Position numbers and translations under genes: made by a program. A DNA stretch of 48,557 nucleotides, from the NCBI GenBank assembly GCA_003165075.1, contig PLSM01000178.1:1-48557 (forward strand). Reading direction: 5' to 3'. Positions 1-7,608 of this stretch are shown here, in pieces (within the stretch, counting starts at the first letter, position 1; every line of letters begins with the position of its first letter). This DNA is from Acidobacteriaceae bacterium (lineage in GTDB: Bacteria > Acidobacteriota > Terriglobia > Terriglobales > Acidobacteriaceae). The notes below the pieces were generated by a model that saw only the letters and a program-made list of their open reading frames with translations, ran no database searches and was not told where the DNA came from.

Positions 1-125
1 TGATTCAGCCGCTCGCTCAAGGCGATCACTTTGGGCGGACAGGCTTCGACGCACAGCCCACACCCTTTGCATTCCTCTGTATCCACCCGCAGTAAACCGC
101 GGTCCTGCTTTTTTACTTCGATCAT
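1..125 (-). CDS. 2-oxoacid:ferredoxin oxidoreductase, ferredoxin (delta) subunit, 3' part outside window
   Basis: The first 41 codons of a small 4Fe-4S ferredoxin are visible before the window edge. Residues 19-30 read [12 protein letters not shown], the classic CxxCxxCxxxCP ligand set for one [4Fe-4S] cluster, after a short polar lead. This arrangement is typical of the delta/ferredoxin subunit of 2-oxoglutarate or branched-chain 2-oxoacid:ferredoxin oxidoreductases (Kor/Vor). The ATG is preceded by a strong GGGGAGGAG ribosome site. It lies 31 bases downstream of the CoA-transferase gene on the same strand, so the two are probably co-transcribed, with the alpha and beta oxidoreductase subunits expected beyond the window. 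The ferredoxin assignment is seen directly. The specific enzyme is inferred and could be another ferredoxin-linked complex. Confidence 0.8.
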   Translation of the reverse strand, partial: MIEVKKQDRGLLRVDTEECKGCGLCVEACPPKVIALSERLN

Positions 126-156
126 TCCACGCTCCTCCCCGGCCGGCCACGCCCTC

Positions 157-1482
157 TCAGGCGTAGACTGCCGGAGCTATCTTGCGCTCCAGGTAGTGCG
201 AACGCACCGCAAAATCTTCCAACTCATCTCTAAACTTGGGATCGGCGATCGCAATCAATGCCTCGGCCCGTTCGCGCAGCGTCTTGCCGTGCAGATACGC
301 AATCCCGTGCTCGGTCACCACATAATGCACGTCGGCCCGTGAGGTCACTACTCCTGCGCCCGGCTCCAGCACCGGCACTATCCGCGACACTGCACCGCCC
401 ATCGCTGTCGACGGCAGTGCAATGATCGGGATCCCGCCATGCGAGCGTGATGCTCCACGAATGAAGTCCAGCTGCCCGCCAAATCCGCTATAGGGCTTCG
501 TTCCCAACGAATCCGCGCAAACCTGTCCCGTAAGGTCGACTTGCAGGGCCGAGTTGATGGCCACCATTCTGTCGTTTTGCGCCACCACAAACGGATCGTT
601 CGTATAGGAAATTGATCGAAACTCGAAGCTTGCATTCTCATGAATGAAATCAAACAGCCGCCGTGACCCCAGCACGAAGGACGCCACTGCCTTGCCCCGG
701 TGCAAGGATTTCCTCTGTCCATTGATCACACCGGATTCGATGAGGTCAATGACTCCATCCGGGCACATCTCTGTGTGAATCCCGAGGTCGCGCTTGTCTC
801 CAAGGCACATCAGCACGGCTTGCGAAATTCCGCCAATGCCGGTTTGCAAGGTTGCGCCATCCGGAATCATGGAGGCCACATTTCGCGCTACTTGCAAATG
901 CAGTTCAGAGGGAGGCTCCGTGCAGACTTCCAACAGTGGATGCGACGATTCGACCACCGAAGAGATTCTGCTCACATGGATAAACGTGTCTCCGTGTGTG
1001 CGCGGCACCTGGTCGTTTACCTCAGCAATCACAACTCTTGCGCAGCGCACCGCCGTCAGTGTGCAGTCAACCGTGGTCCCCAGGCTCACGAATCCGTGCG
1101 CGTCCGGCGGAGAAACCTGCATCAACACTACGTCCAAGGGCATCGCACCACTCAAAAACAGGCCCTCAATCTCGCTCAGAAATATCGGCGTGTAGTCGGC
1201 GCGACCTGCAGCCACCGCTTCGCGCACATTCGAGCCCAGGAACAATCCGCGATGACGAAAGCATCCTTCGTACTCGGGCTTGGTATAGTCCGCGCTTCCC
1301 AGCGTCATCATGTGAACAATCTCCACATCGCGAACCTTGGGAGCTCGTGCTACCAGTGCATCTACCAGCTTCGAAGGCGTGCCGCACCCCGACTGGATCC
1401 ACACGCGCGAACCAGAGCACACCGCCTCCAGAGCGTCTGCGGTGCTCATACATTTGGCTCGATATTCTTCGCCCCAACTCAA
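157..1482 (-). CDS. Acetyl-CoA hydrolase / 4-hydroxybutyrate CoA-transferase family protein
   Basis: A 441-residue member of the acetyl-CoA hydrolase/transferase family, which moves CoA between acyl groups through a glutamyl-CoA thioester. The length is normal for the family. The N-terminal half ends in the glycine-rich CoA-binding stretch [11 protein letters not shown]. The C-terminal half holds [10 protein letters not shown], where the Glu is the expected catalytic nucleophile, and [10 protein letters not shown], a family hallmark. The start is a TTG at the right edge, chosen because AGAGG lies about 8 bases upstream and the resulting N terminus ([10 protein letters not shown]) matches the usual family beginning. 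An internal ATG at codon 12 is the alternative. It sits just upstream of a ferredoxin subunit gene of a 2-oxoacid oxidoreductase, which suggests a role in acyl-CoA release or transfer coupled to 2-oxoacid oxidation. The exact acyl substrate cannot be read from sequence. Confidence 0.88.
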   Translation of the reverse strand: MSWGEEYRAKCMSTADALEAVCSGSRVWIQSGCGTPSKLVDALVARAPKVRDVEIVHMMTLGSADYTKPEYEGCFRHRGLFLGSNVREAVAAGRADYTPIFLSEIEGLFLSGAMPLDVVLMQVSPPDAHGFVSLGTTVDCTLTAVRCARVVIAEVNDQVPRTHGDTFIHVSRISSVVESSHPLLEVCTEPPSELHLQVARNVASMIPDGATLQTGIGGISQAVLMCLGDKRDLGIHTEMCPDGVIDLIESGVINGQRKSLHRGKAVASFVLGSRRLFDFIHENASFEFRSISYTNDPFVVAQNDRMVAINSALQVDLTGQVCADSLGTKPYSGFGGQLDFIRGASRSHGGIPIIALPSTAMGGAVSRIVPVLEPGAGVVTSRADVHYVVTEHGIAYLHGKTLRERAEALIAIADPKFRDELEDFAVRSHYLERKIAPAVYA

Positions 1483-2220
1483 ATTCGATTGCCTCTCAAC
1501 ACGTGCCCGTAGGTCCAGCGCAGTTCAGTTCCCTCGTATTCTTCACCGGTATCGGCCAACGTCTTCGCCCTACCCTTGTCCTCTCCAATGCCGAACCAGG
1601 ACCTTGGCGTATGGATATATTCCCCCAAAAGCCCGCGTTATGTTGCGCTTTGCTAGAGGGCTACGCAGTGATGCGCATCACCTTTTCCGCGCGCCTCTAT
1701 CTTGCAGATGCACAAGGATTTCCAGTGGCGGGTGCACAACATACTATTAGCCTGGGTCTGCTGGATTTCGACAAGACGGAGATCCCCATTCGGCCTTGAA
1801 GCTATCAGGACAACGTTTCCTGGCGGGTGAGACGAAGGCGAAAAGGAAACGAGCAGTCGCACGGTGACATGAATCTGACCTCGATAGCCCTGCTCGCAGC
1901 CTGCCTCGGCGGGCATAGGCATACTTTTCTACGCTGAATCGATCCGGGGCGACGTACAGGCCCTAGAGCCTGTCCAAAAACCAACAAGGCCGGATACGGC
2001 TCTCCGTCCGGCGATGCTCTTCCCTTTGAATCCTGAGAGCGGCTGCCCTTTTGCAGGGAATTAAGTGCGCGCGGCGCATAATGGAATTTGAGTTGAATGC
2101 AAGGACGGGGAGCATCGCCAGTCGAACAACGGGTTCGGTAGCTGTGCACCGGCTGGGGCGGAAGGGGACTTGCCTTCGTGAATTTGGCAAGCAAACCATC
2201 CTCCGCGTGCCCCAGGGGGG

Positions 2221-2350
2221 GGCTTAACTCCTTTAATGTCTATATTCTGCAGATAACTCTTGCGGAATCAATATTTTGCGGCTCAACCCCTACCTTAAAC
2301 GCATGAAAAGAGAGAATTTATCTACAGAATAGGGGGATGGGGGTACCCCT
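2221..2350. repeat. Putative Acidobacteria-type intergenic repeat element
   Basis: A 13-base arm, attctgcagataa (2244-2256), is matched by its near reverse complement ttatctacagaat (2318-2330), 12 of 13 positions. A G-run, AGGGGGATGGGGGTACCCC, ends in a KpnI-type palindrome. On the minus strand the order is G-run, then short AT-rich segments with recurrent GAGTTA blocks. I recall similar dispersed non-coding elements in acidobacterial genomes. That comparison is from memory, and only one copy is seen here. Confidence 0.4.
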
Positions 2351-2540
2351 GAAACAGGTACGGACCGGTTACATACCTCACAGATTGGGCCGGGCGCATC
2401 TCCGATACTGCAGCCAAGGTTGTGAGGACGCGCAACGAGGGCTGACCATTGAGTCCTCGATTAGCGCCGGAGCTAGTTGCAGAGATCTTGATTTCGAAGG
2501 GGCTAGGCTTTAGTCGCCAAGCGTTACTCCTTAGCAGTTC

Positions 2541-2568
2541 GCCATGCAAGCCCCTCATTTTGCATGGC
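2541..2568 (-). terminator. Hairpin downstream of the GH106 gene
   Basis: A perfect 9-bp stem (gccatgcaa / ttgcatggc) with a 10-base loop lies about 45 bases beyond the stop of the minus-strand GH106 gene. There is no clear T-run on the minus strand, so intrinsic termination is uncertain and it may only stabilise the 3' end. Confidence 0.35.
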
Positions 2569-2611
2569 TTATCAATCTGCTGCGCAAAATCGCTGGGGCG
2601 ACGGACACGAA

Positions 2612-5600
2612 TCAGGACACGCTAGCTTGGATTGTCACCGGACCAAGCAATCCTGATTCGAGCAGGGTGTCCTCAGGATGGAACGGGTTCCCAGTGATCC
2701 ATGTCAGCCGCTTCTCCGGAGGCAAATTGCTGTCGCCGATCAGGCGATTGGTCCAGAGGTTGGCCACCACGACTTCCAACGAGTTACCCCGCTGTTGGAG
2801 CGCGCCCTTGGGAATTTGAAGACGCCATGGCTCGCACCAGGCCACACCCAGGTCGCGTTGATTGATCTTGATTGAAGCGATGTTGGCGACTTTTCCCAGC
2901 GCGACAAAGTAGCTCATCTGAGGACCCAGCCGTTCGCAGTCGAAGGTAGTCCTGTAGGTGGCTTTGCCGGAGTAGTACCGTATTCCTGGCTCAGGGCGCT
3001 TGCTCCAGTCTTCGAGCCGCGAGAATACAACCCGCTCCGGTCCGCCCCACTTGGAATCGAAAGAGACCTCCCAGGGCGCATCAAGCGTAACAGTTGTCTC
3101 GATTTTGGGGAAGTTTACGCCGCGCGCGGAGGCCGTGCGAACGGCGGATTTGCGAAATACAACAAAGCCGCTCTCGAGCGCCTCGAGACGCATGGGAATT
3201 TCGGTTCGTCCGCCGCGTTCAGTGAACTCGGGAAGGTCGCGGCGTTCTCCGGTGATCGCGTCCCACCACTCCGGCTGACGGCCTGTTACGCGGAATGTGC
3301 AGGTTGCGCTCTGGATACGGGATTCACCGTTGGCCACAAAGTAGAAATCGTCGTCTCCGTCGCGACGATGGATGTAGCGGAGAACCGCGTCGGTTTCGAA
3401 GTCGGGCTTGACGCCCATCCGCGACAGAATTTCCGCTGTGGAAGCGTAGCTGGGATAGATGTCAGCCTGCTCGATTGCCGAATCGTCCAGCTTCCAGGGC
3501 TCCATGCCGAACGGTCCCAACTCCTCGACGGCTAACTGGGGACCGGATTCCGCCGCGGAACAAGTCCAATGTCGATCGGTGCTGATCGCGGTTTCGCTTC
3601 CATCGCGAAGGCGAACAACCAGGGAGGCAATCAACTTGGGCTGGGCCGACTTATCGACGACACGTGAGGAGCTCAGAGCGGTTTGGCTTAACGCCTGCGC
3701 GCTGTTTTCGACAAGAGCTGTCAGCACATTCGCGCCTAGGCGCAGCAAGGCGGCGACATCGACACGATGGGCGCGTTGCACAACGTCTCCGGTGAGGACG
3801 AAGCGTCCGTTGAGAAACAATTTGCAGTTCTTGTCCGCGGTGACGGCCACGACCGCGGTGCGCACGTCGCCCGGTTCGGCGATGGAGAATTCGCGCTTGA
3901 AATAGAGGTTTCCACTGGTTGGGGCCGATCCTGTTTCGACTGGCGCGGAGCCGATCCACTTCGCTTTCGCGAGAGGATTTGCAGCCTTGTCGTGCGCTGC
4001 TTCAGAGTCGTAGATCACGCGGCCAAGGCCGACGCGGCGTTCCGGCAGCATCTCGCCATTGGGCCAGAGCCTGGCGGCAAGTTCACGTACCTGACCGTCG
4101 CAGTCGGGATAGTTGGACAAGCTGGGCGATTTATCGGGCGGCGCACCCAGAACAGTTGCGCCCTCCTCGACCAACTTCACCACCTTCTCAAGGGTACGCG
4201 GCGTGATGGTCTGAAATTGCGGGAGCACCAATAGCCGGTAAGACATGCCATCGGGAAAAACAATGCGCCCGTCCTTAACTGAAGCTCGCATAATCAATGT
4301 TTCTGGAGCGCATCCGTCGAAGTTGTAGTCACGACGATCGGGGAACTCGCCGGCACGAAACGCGGAGCGCGGGGGAAAGAATACGCAAGGCGAGCCTTCT
4401 GGAGAGAGATAGAGGATGTCGGCGACAAAAAGCCCGCGGCGCAGCATGTTCGAGCAACGGGTGACATAGGTATGATAGGCGGGCGCGAAATCCCACCAAG
4501 TCTGGGTCCGATCCCAGTGCACGCCGAAGCCTCCATCCGGCCCCATCGTCATTCCGGGGAAACGATCAAGCCAGGGTTGCGCCTGAAAGCGGTGAATCAC
4601 AAACTTGTTGATGCCCTGGCAGAATGCCCAGTCCCCCTGCGCCTTCATCGACGCGGGATGCTGGCGGCCTCTCTCTTCCATCTCCGCCGTAAACGCCTCG
4701 GCGCCGATGACCTTACGCCCTTGCGTGTGGCCAACCGAAGTAGCTTCAGGAAGGCTGAAGTCCGTGGGCGGATAATACTCTGTTCTGGTCCAGAATTCCG
4801 CCATGGGAATATCGGCAGTGGCCCCTAGTTCCAAGTCGGCGGCGGGATTCAGGTCATACGGCTCGAGTGAGAGTACAAGCCCATATTGTCGGCCGCGCTC
4901 GCGCAAACGCAGTGCCTGTTTTTCGCAGACCAGTTCCTGTGCGGTCTTGCGAATGTCCCAGAGAAAGCGCTCGGAGGTTTCAGGGGTGTCAACCACTAAG
5001 CCCGCGAAGGTGGGAAGCATTGTCACCGGGTCATAGCCGCGGCGGTTCTTGAACTCCTGCTGAAAATGCGGAGACCAGTTTTGCGAACTCATCTCCCAAC
5101 TGTCGAAATGCAGGCCGACAAGCCCACGGCCGGGATGCTGAGGCGCGCCGGTCTTTTTTAGCAGCGAGACGATATAGGCGTCGAAGTGCGCATCCATTGC
5201 GCCCGCGTCGAACTTGTCGGACTCGAGCCCGAGTCCGGGTTTAGGAGAAGGGCGCGTGGTTTGGCCAGTCAACGTGCGGCCAAATCGCAGGATCGTCCAA
5301 CTTCCCTGGGGCACACTCCAGTTCAATGTGCCATCCGGCAAGAGCTTGCCGGTCAGGTTCACAACTCTCTGCGAAGGCACACACATGTCTACAGGAATGG
5401 ATTCATATCTGTCTTCGCTGGGCAGGAATGGCCGTACCCAGGCGCGCTTGGTGTACGGGCCGGGAATCTGGGAGGAATAGGAGCCGCGGGTATAGAGCGC
5501 CTTCTCATCGATATCGCGAATGGAAGCGCCTCCGGCCGGCGTAGGAAATGCGAGCACGTACTCGTCGCGATAAAACTCCTTGAAAGTCTTGAGCAGATCG

Positions 5601-6139
5601 GGAGAGAGGGTATCTTCGCCGAAAAACGGCGTGTGAGGCGGCGGTTGCGGCAGGCGGGCACTGAACTCGGCCGGCCCCTGCACAACGGTCTTGCTGGCCA
5701 CGAGGTGCTGCATCGATTGATCCGGACTCACCCATGGGCCACCCGTACCGCACCAGCCGGGCCCCGCCGCAAGGGCCAACTGCAGGCCGAGACGGTCGGC
5801 ATGCGAGAAAGCAAGACCCACAAGTTCCTGCCAGGGTTCGCTCATGAATTCGACGGGGCCCGGCTCGATTCCGATTCCCGCTTCCAGAAAGATCCCGCCG
5901 CCCAAGCCCGCTTTTTCCATCGCTTCGAGATCAGCCGCCATTCCCTCCCGGGTTAGATGACCGTCCATGAAATACCAGTAGACCCATGGGCGTGCATCAT
6001 CAGGGGGCTGAATGAACTCCAGGATGGCTCGATCCTGATCGTTTGCCTCCAGGCTGAGTAGCTTTGGCGGCATGCCCATGGCGGCTACGCCAATGGCCGC
6101 CGATTTCAAGACGTCTCGTCTGCTGATGTTGCCGCTCAC
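2612..6139 (-). CDS. GH106-type (alpha-L-rhamnosidase-like) exported glycoside hydrolase
   Basis: A 1175-residue protein of the large GH106 family, whose characterised members remove alpha-L-rhamnose from plant pectin side chains and glycosides. The N terminus carries SRRDVLKSAAIGVAAMG, a twin-arginine export signal. Next come the family's WVYWYFMDGHLTREGMAADL and GPGWCGTGGPWV motifs, a TIM-barrel core, and C-terminal beta-sandwich domains, including a region near residues 800-870 and a carbohydrate-binding-like domain at the end. I place the start at GTG 6137-6139, because GAGG lies 6 bases upstream and puts the Tat motif at residue 5. The longer reading from 6250 has no ribosome site and would bury the signal. 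It lies 130 bases downstream of the UroD/MtaA-like gene on the same strand, so co-transcription is likely. Catalytic glutamates were not individually assigned. Confidence 0.85.
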   Translation of the reverse strand: MSGNISRRDVLKSAAIGVAAMGMPPKLLSLEANDQDRAILEFIQPPDDARPWVYWYFMDGHLTREGMAADLEAMEKAGLGGGIFLEAGIGIEPGPVEFMSEPWQELVGLAFSHADRLGLQLALAAGPGWCGTGGPWVSPDQSMQHLVASKTVVQGPAEFSARLPQPPPHTPFFGEDTLSPDLLKTFKEFYRDEYVLAFPTPAGGASIRDIDEKALYTRGSYSSQIPGPYTKRAWVRPFLPSEDRYESIPVDMCVPSQRVVNLTGKLLPDGTLNWSVPQGSWTILRFGRTLTGQTTRPSPKPGLGLESDKFDAGAMDAHFDAYIVSLLKKTGAPQHPGRGLVGLHFDSWEMSSQNWSPHFQQEFKNRRGYDPVTMLPTFAGLVVDTPETSERFLWDIRKTAQELVCEKQALRLRERGRQYGLVLSLEPYDLNPAADLELGATADIPMAEFWTRTEYYPPTDFSLPEATSVGHTQGRKVIGAEAFTAEMEERGRQHPASMKAQGDWAFCQGINKFVIHRFQAQPWLDRFPGMTMGPDGGFGVHWDRTQTWWDFAPAYHTYVTRCSNMLRRGLFVADILYLSPEGSPCVFFPPRSAFRAGEFPDRRDYNFDGCAPETLIMRASVKDGRIVFPDGMSYRLLVLPQFQTITPRTLEKVVKLVEEGATVLGAPPDKSPSLSNYPDCDGQVRELAARLWPNGEMLPERRVGLGRVIYDSEAAHDKAANPLAKAKWIGSAPVETGSAPTSGNLYFKREFSIAEPGDVRTAVVAVTADKNCKLFLNGRFVLTGDVVQRAHRVDVAALLRLGANVLTALVENSAQALSQTALSSSRVVDKSAQPKLIASLVVRLRDGSETAISTDRHWTCSAAESGPQLAVEELGPFGMEPWKLDDSAIEQADIYPSYASTAEILSRMGVKPDFETDAVLRYIHRRDGDDDFYFVANGESRIQSATCTFRVTGRQPEWWDAITGERRDLPEFTERGGRTEIPMRLEALESGFVVFRKSAVRTASARGVNFPKIETTVTLDAPWEVSFDSKWGGPERVVFSRLEDWSKRPEPGIRYYSGKATYRTTFDCERLGPQMSYFVALGKVANIASIKINQRDLGVAWCEPWRLQIPKGALQQRGNSLEVVVANLWTNRLIGDSNLPPEKRLTWITGNPFHPEDTLLESGLLGPVTIQASVS

Positions 6140-6269
6140 GGTTTCCTCGCTTTCAAATTGCAACCCATTCCGGAGTACGACCGTCGATTCAGAAGTGGAA
6201 AAGCGATTGGATTTACTTCTCCGTTGACAGTGAAACCTACCCTCAGTCATCGCATGAATTCTATGCGAT

Positions 6270-7286
6270 TCAGTGCTCCCGCGAGTAGCGGACCATTGCC
6301 CTCAGATTCTCATAGGGGCTGGCGGGCGGAACCTCACATCCGCAATTCACAATGAAATACTTGCCGCACACCGCATGACAGCGCGCGACCGCCTCGTAGA
6401 CCTGCGTGGGCGTGCCCTCCAACATGTCGGTAATTGTAGAGATGTTGCCACTGATGACGCGGTCACCAAGTTGCGATTTCATCTTTGCCAGGTCGGACGG
6501 AAAGTCGATTTCGTAGATGTCGACGGGCAGCTCACTCATCGCTGCCCCTAGCAGGGTCGTTTTTCCACACATATGTGATCGAGTCAACACTTCCGGGTGA
6601 TTCTCTTTGATGTGCCGGTAAACCCTCATCTGCTCGCCGTGAACGAACCGTTTATATAAGATCGGACCCTGCATACTGGCCGCAGCGTCGCTCATTCCGA
6701 TGGTGTCTACCCCCGCGGCGATCTGGGCGTCGGCGTACAAAATGGCGACGTCGGCGCAAAAGTGCAGCAAGTCATGGGCGAACTCTGGGTCATCGAAAAA
6801 ATCGGTCATAATGTGATTGATTCCCCGGAGTTCCGCCGCCAACGCCAGCGGGCCTTCTACCCAACCGACGATTGAAACCTCCTGTCCGGCCTCGCGACGC
6901 ATCATTTCGATGGCTCGAATGCGATCGTACATTCGTCCGGCAGGATCCAGGCTTGGAAGGCGAAACTCCTTCAATCGCGTCTTGTCGGCCAATGCCGCCC
7001 GAGACTCCTGGATTGCCGGACCCTGGTTTTCAAACCACTCGATGCTTCCATCTCCTGCAATGTCGATCACTTCACGCGCCGGGTCCGAGCATGTCAGCAA
7101 GACGTCGATATCGAAGTCCCGCCAAACCCGGAGTTGCGCCTCGGCCATTTTCCTGCCATCCCGCGTGTAATCGATATACGGCATCTGCGAGTGCCTGGCC
7201 GCGAATTGCATCAGCATTGGTTGACAGGCAAGATGGTCGATTGGCTTACCAAGCACTGTGTTACGCACCCGCTGCAATGAATCCAC
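6270..7286 (-). CDS. Uroporphyrinogen decarboxylase-family (MtaA-like) zinc methyltransferase
   Basis: A 338-residue TIM-barrel protein of the UroD/MtaA superfamily. It is probably not a haem enzyme. It carries SHMCGK (His-x-Cys) and, about 80 residues later, NCGCEVPPASPYEN, together the His-x-Cys...Cys zinc-ligand pattern of MtaA/MtbA-type corrinoid:thiol methyltransferases. The start is GTG 7284-7286 with a strong GGAAGGAG 6 bases upstream, rather than the TTG ten codons earlier. It precedes the GH106 gene in the same direction, suggesting a joint role in using a methylated glycan or aromatic glycoside, but that is inference. No corrinoid protein is encoded in the window, so the methyl donor and acceptor are unknown. 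Family assignment is firm; function is open. Confidence 0.82.
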   Translation of the reverse strand: MDSLQRVRNTVLGKPIDHLACQPMLMQFAARHSQMPYIDYTRDGRKMAEAQLRVWRDFDIDVLLTCSDPAREVIDIAGDGSIEWFENQGPAIQESRAALADKTRLKEFRLPSLDPAGRMYDRIRAIEMMRREAGQEVSIVGWVEGPLALAAELRGINHIMTDFFDDPEFAHDLLHFCADVAILYADAQIAAGVDTIGMSDAAASMQGPILYKRFVHGEQMRVYRHIKENHPEVLTRSHMCGKTTLLGAAMSELPVDIYEIDFPSDLAKMKSQLGDRVISGNISTITDMLEGTPTQVYEAVARCHAVCGKYFIVNCGCEVPPASPYENLRAMVRYSREH

Positions 7287-7608
7287 AGCCGTCTCCTTCC
7301 AAATCCAGAATGTCAATTCTACGTCTTGGATGGAAGCGAGGTCAGATTCGCATGGCCTCGCCTGGATTTAGAACCATCGATGGGGACTAAGGCTTCTGCC
7401 GGACTGTGGGTCCCCGCCAATTCAATCTACCGTAACAGGATCACAATCTGGTCCGGCGCCTGCCCTCCCCTTGTGCCACCGCAAGCCATCTCCGGGTTGT
7501 CTCTCAATGTTCCCGGTTAAAGGGTCGCCATACACCGCAGCCGGACCACTGCACCCTCATGCGCCTATACTGCGTCAGATGTGGGAATTTCATTCAGGAG
7601 GCAAGGCT
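7287..7608. other. Divergent promoter region between the UroD-like and GH38 genes
   Basis: This 322-base gap separates two oppositely transcribed genes and should carry promoters for both. On the plus strand TATACT at 7566-7571 is a good -10 candidate for the mannosidase gene. No clear regulator operator or RNA was recognised. Confidence 0.45.
7566..7571 (+). promoter_or_regulatory. Putative -10 box for the GH38 gene
   Basis: TATACT, five of six matches to the sigma-70 -10 consensus, lies 37 bases ahead of the GTG start and 24 bases ahead of the AGGAGG ribosome site. No convincing -35 box is visible at the usual spacing. Confidence 0.35.

Larger units (their letters stand above)
1483..2611. 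other. Long intergenic region without convincing genes
   Basis: About 1.1 kb between the CoA-transferase start and the rhamnosidase-like stop. The open frames present are short, lack ribosome sites and translate to low-complexity, unfamiliar sequence, so I call none. It contains the G-rich inverted-repeat element at 2221-2350 and a hairpin at 2541-2568. No tRNA-like or transposase-like signal was recognised. Confidence 0.5.

Noticed and set aside
2010..2119. 10-bp inverted repeat ggcgatgctc / gagcatcgcc about 100 bases apart, near a GAGCCTGTCCAAAA-like string, as a possible insertion-sequence remnant
   Set aside because: An exact 10-bp match in a kilobase is near chance, no transposase fragment is nearby, and no target duplication is visible.
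6270..7286. Calling this gene hemE (uroporphyrinogen decarboxylase)
   Set aside because: The His-x-Cys...Cys zinc pattern points to the MtaA-like methyltransferase branch, and no haem genes are nearby.
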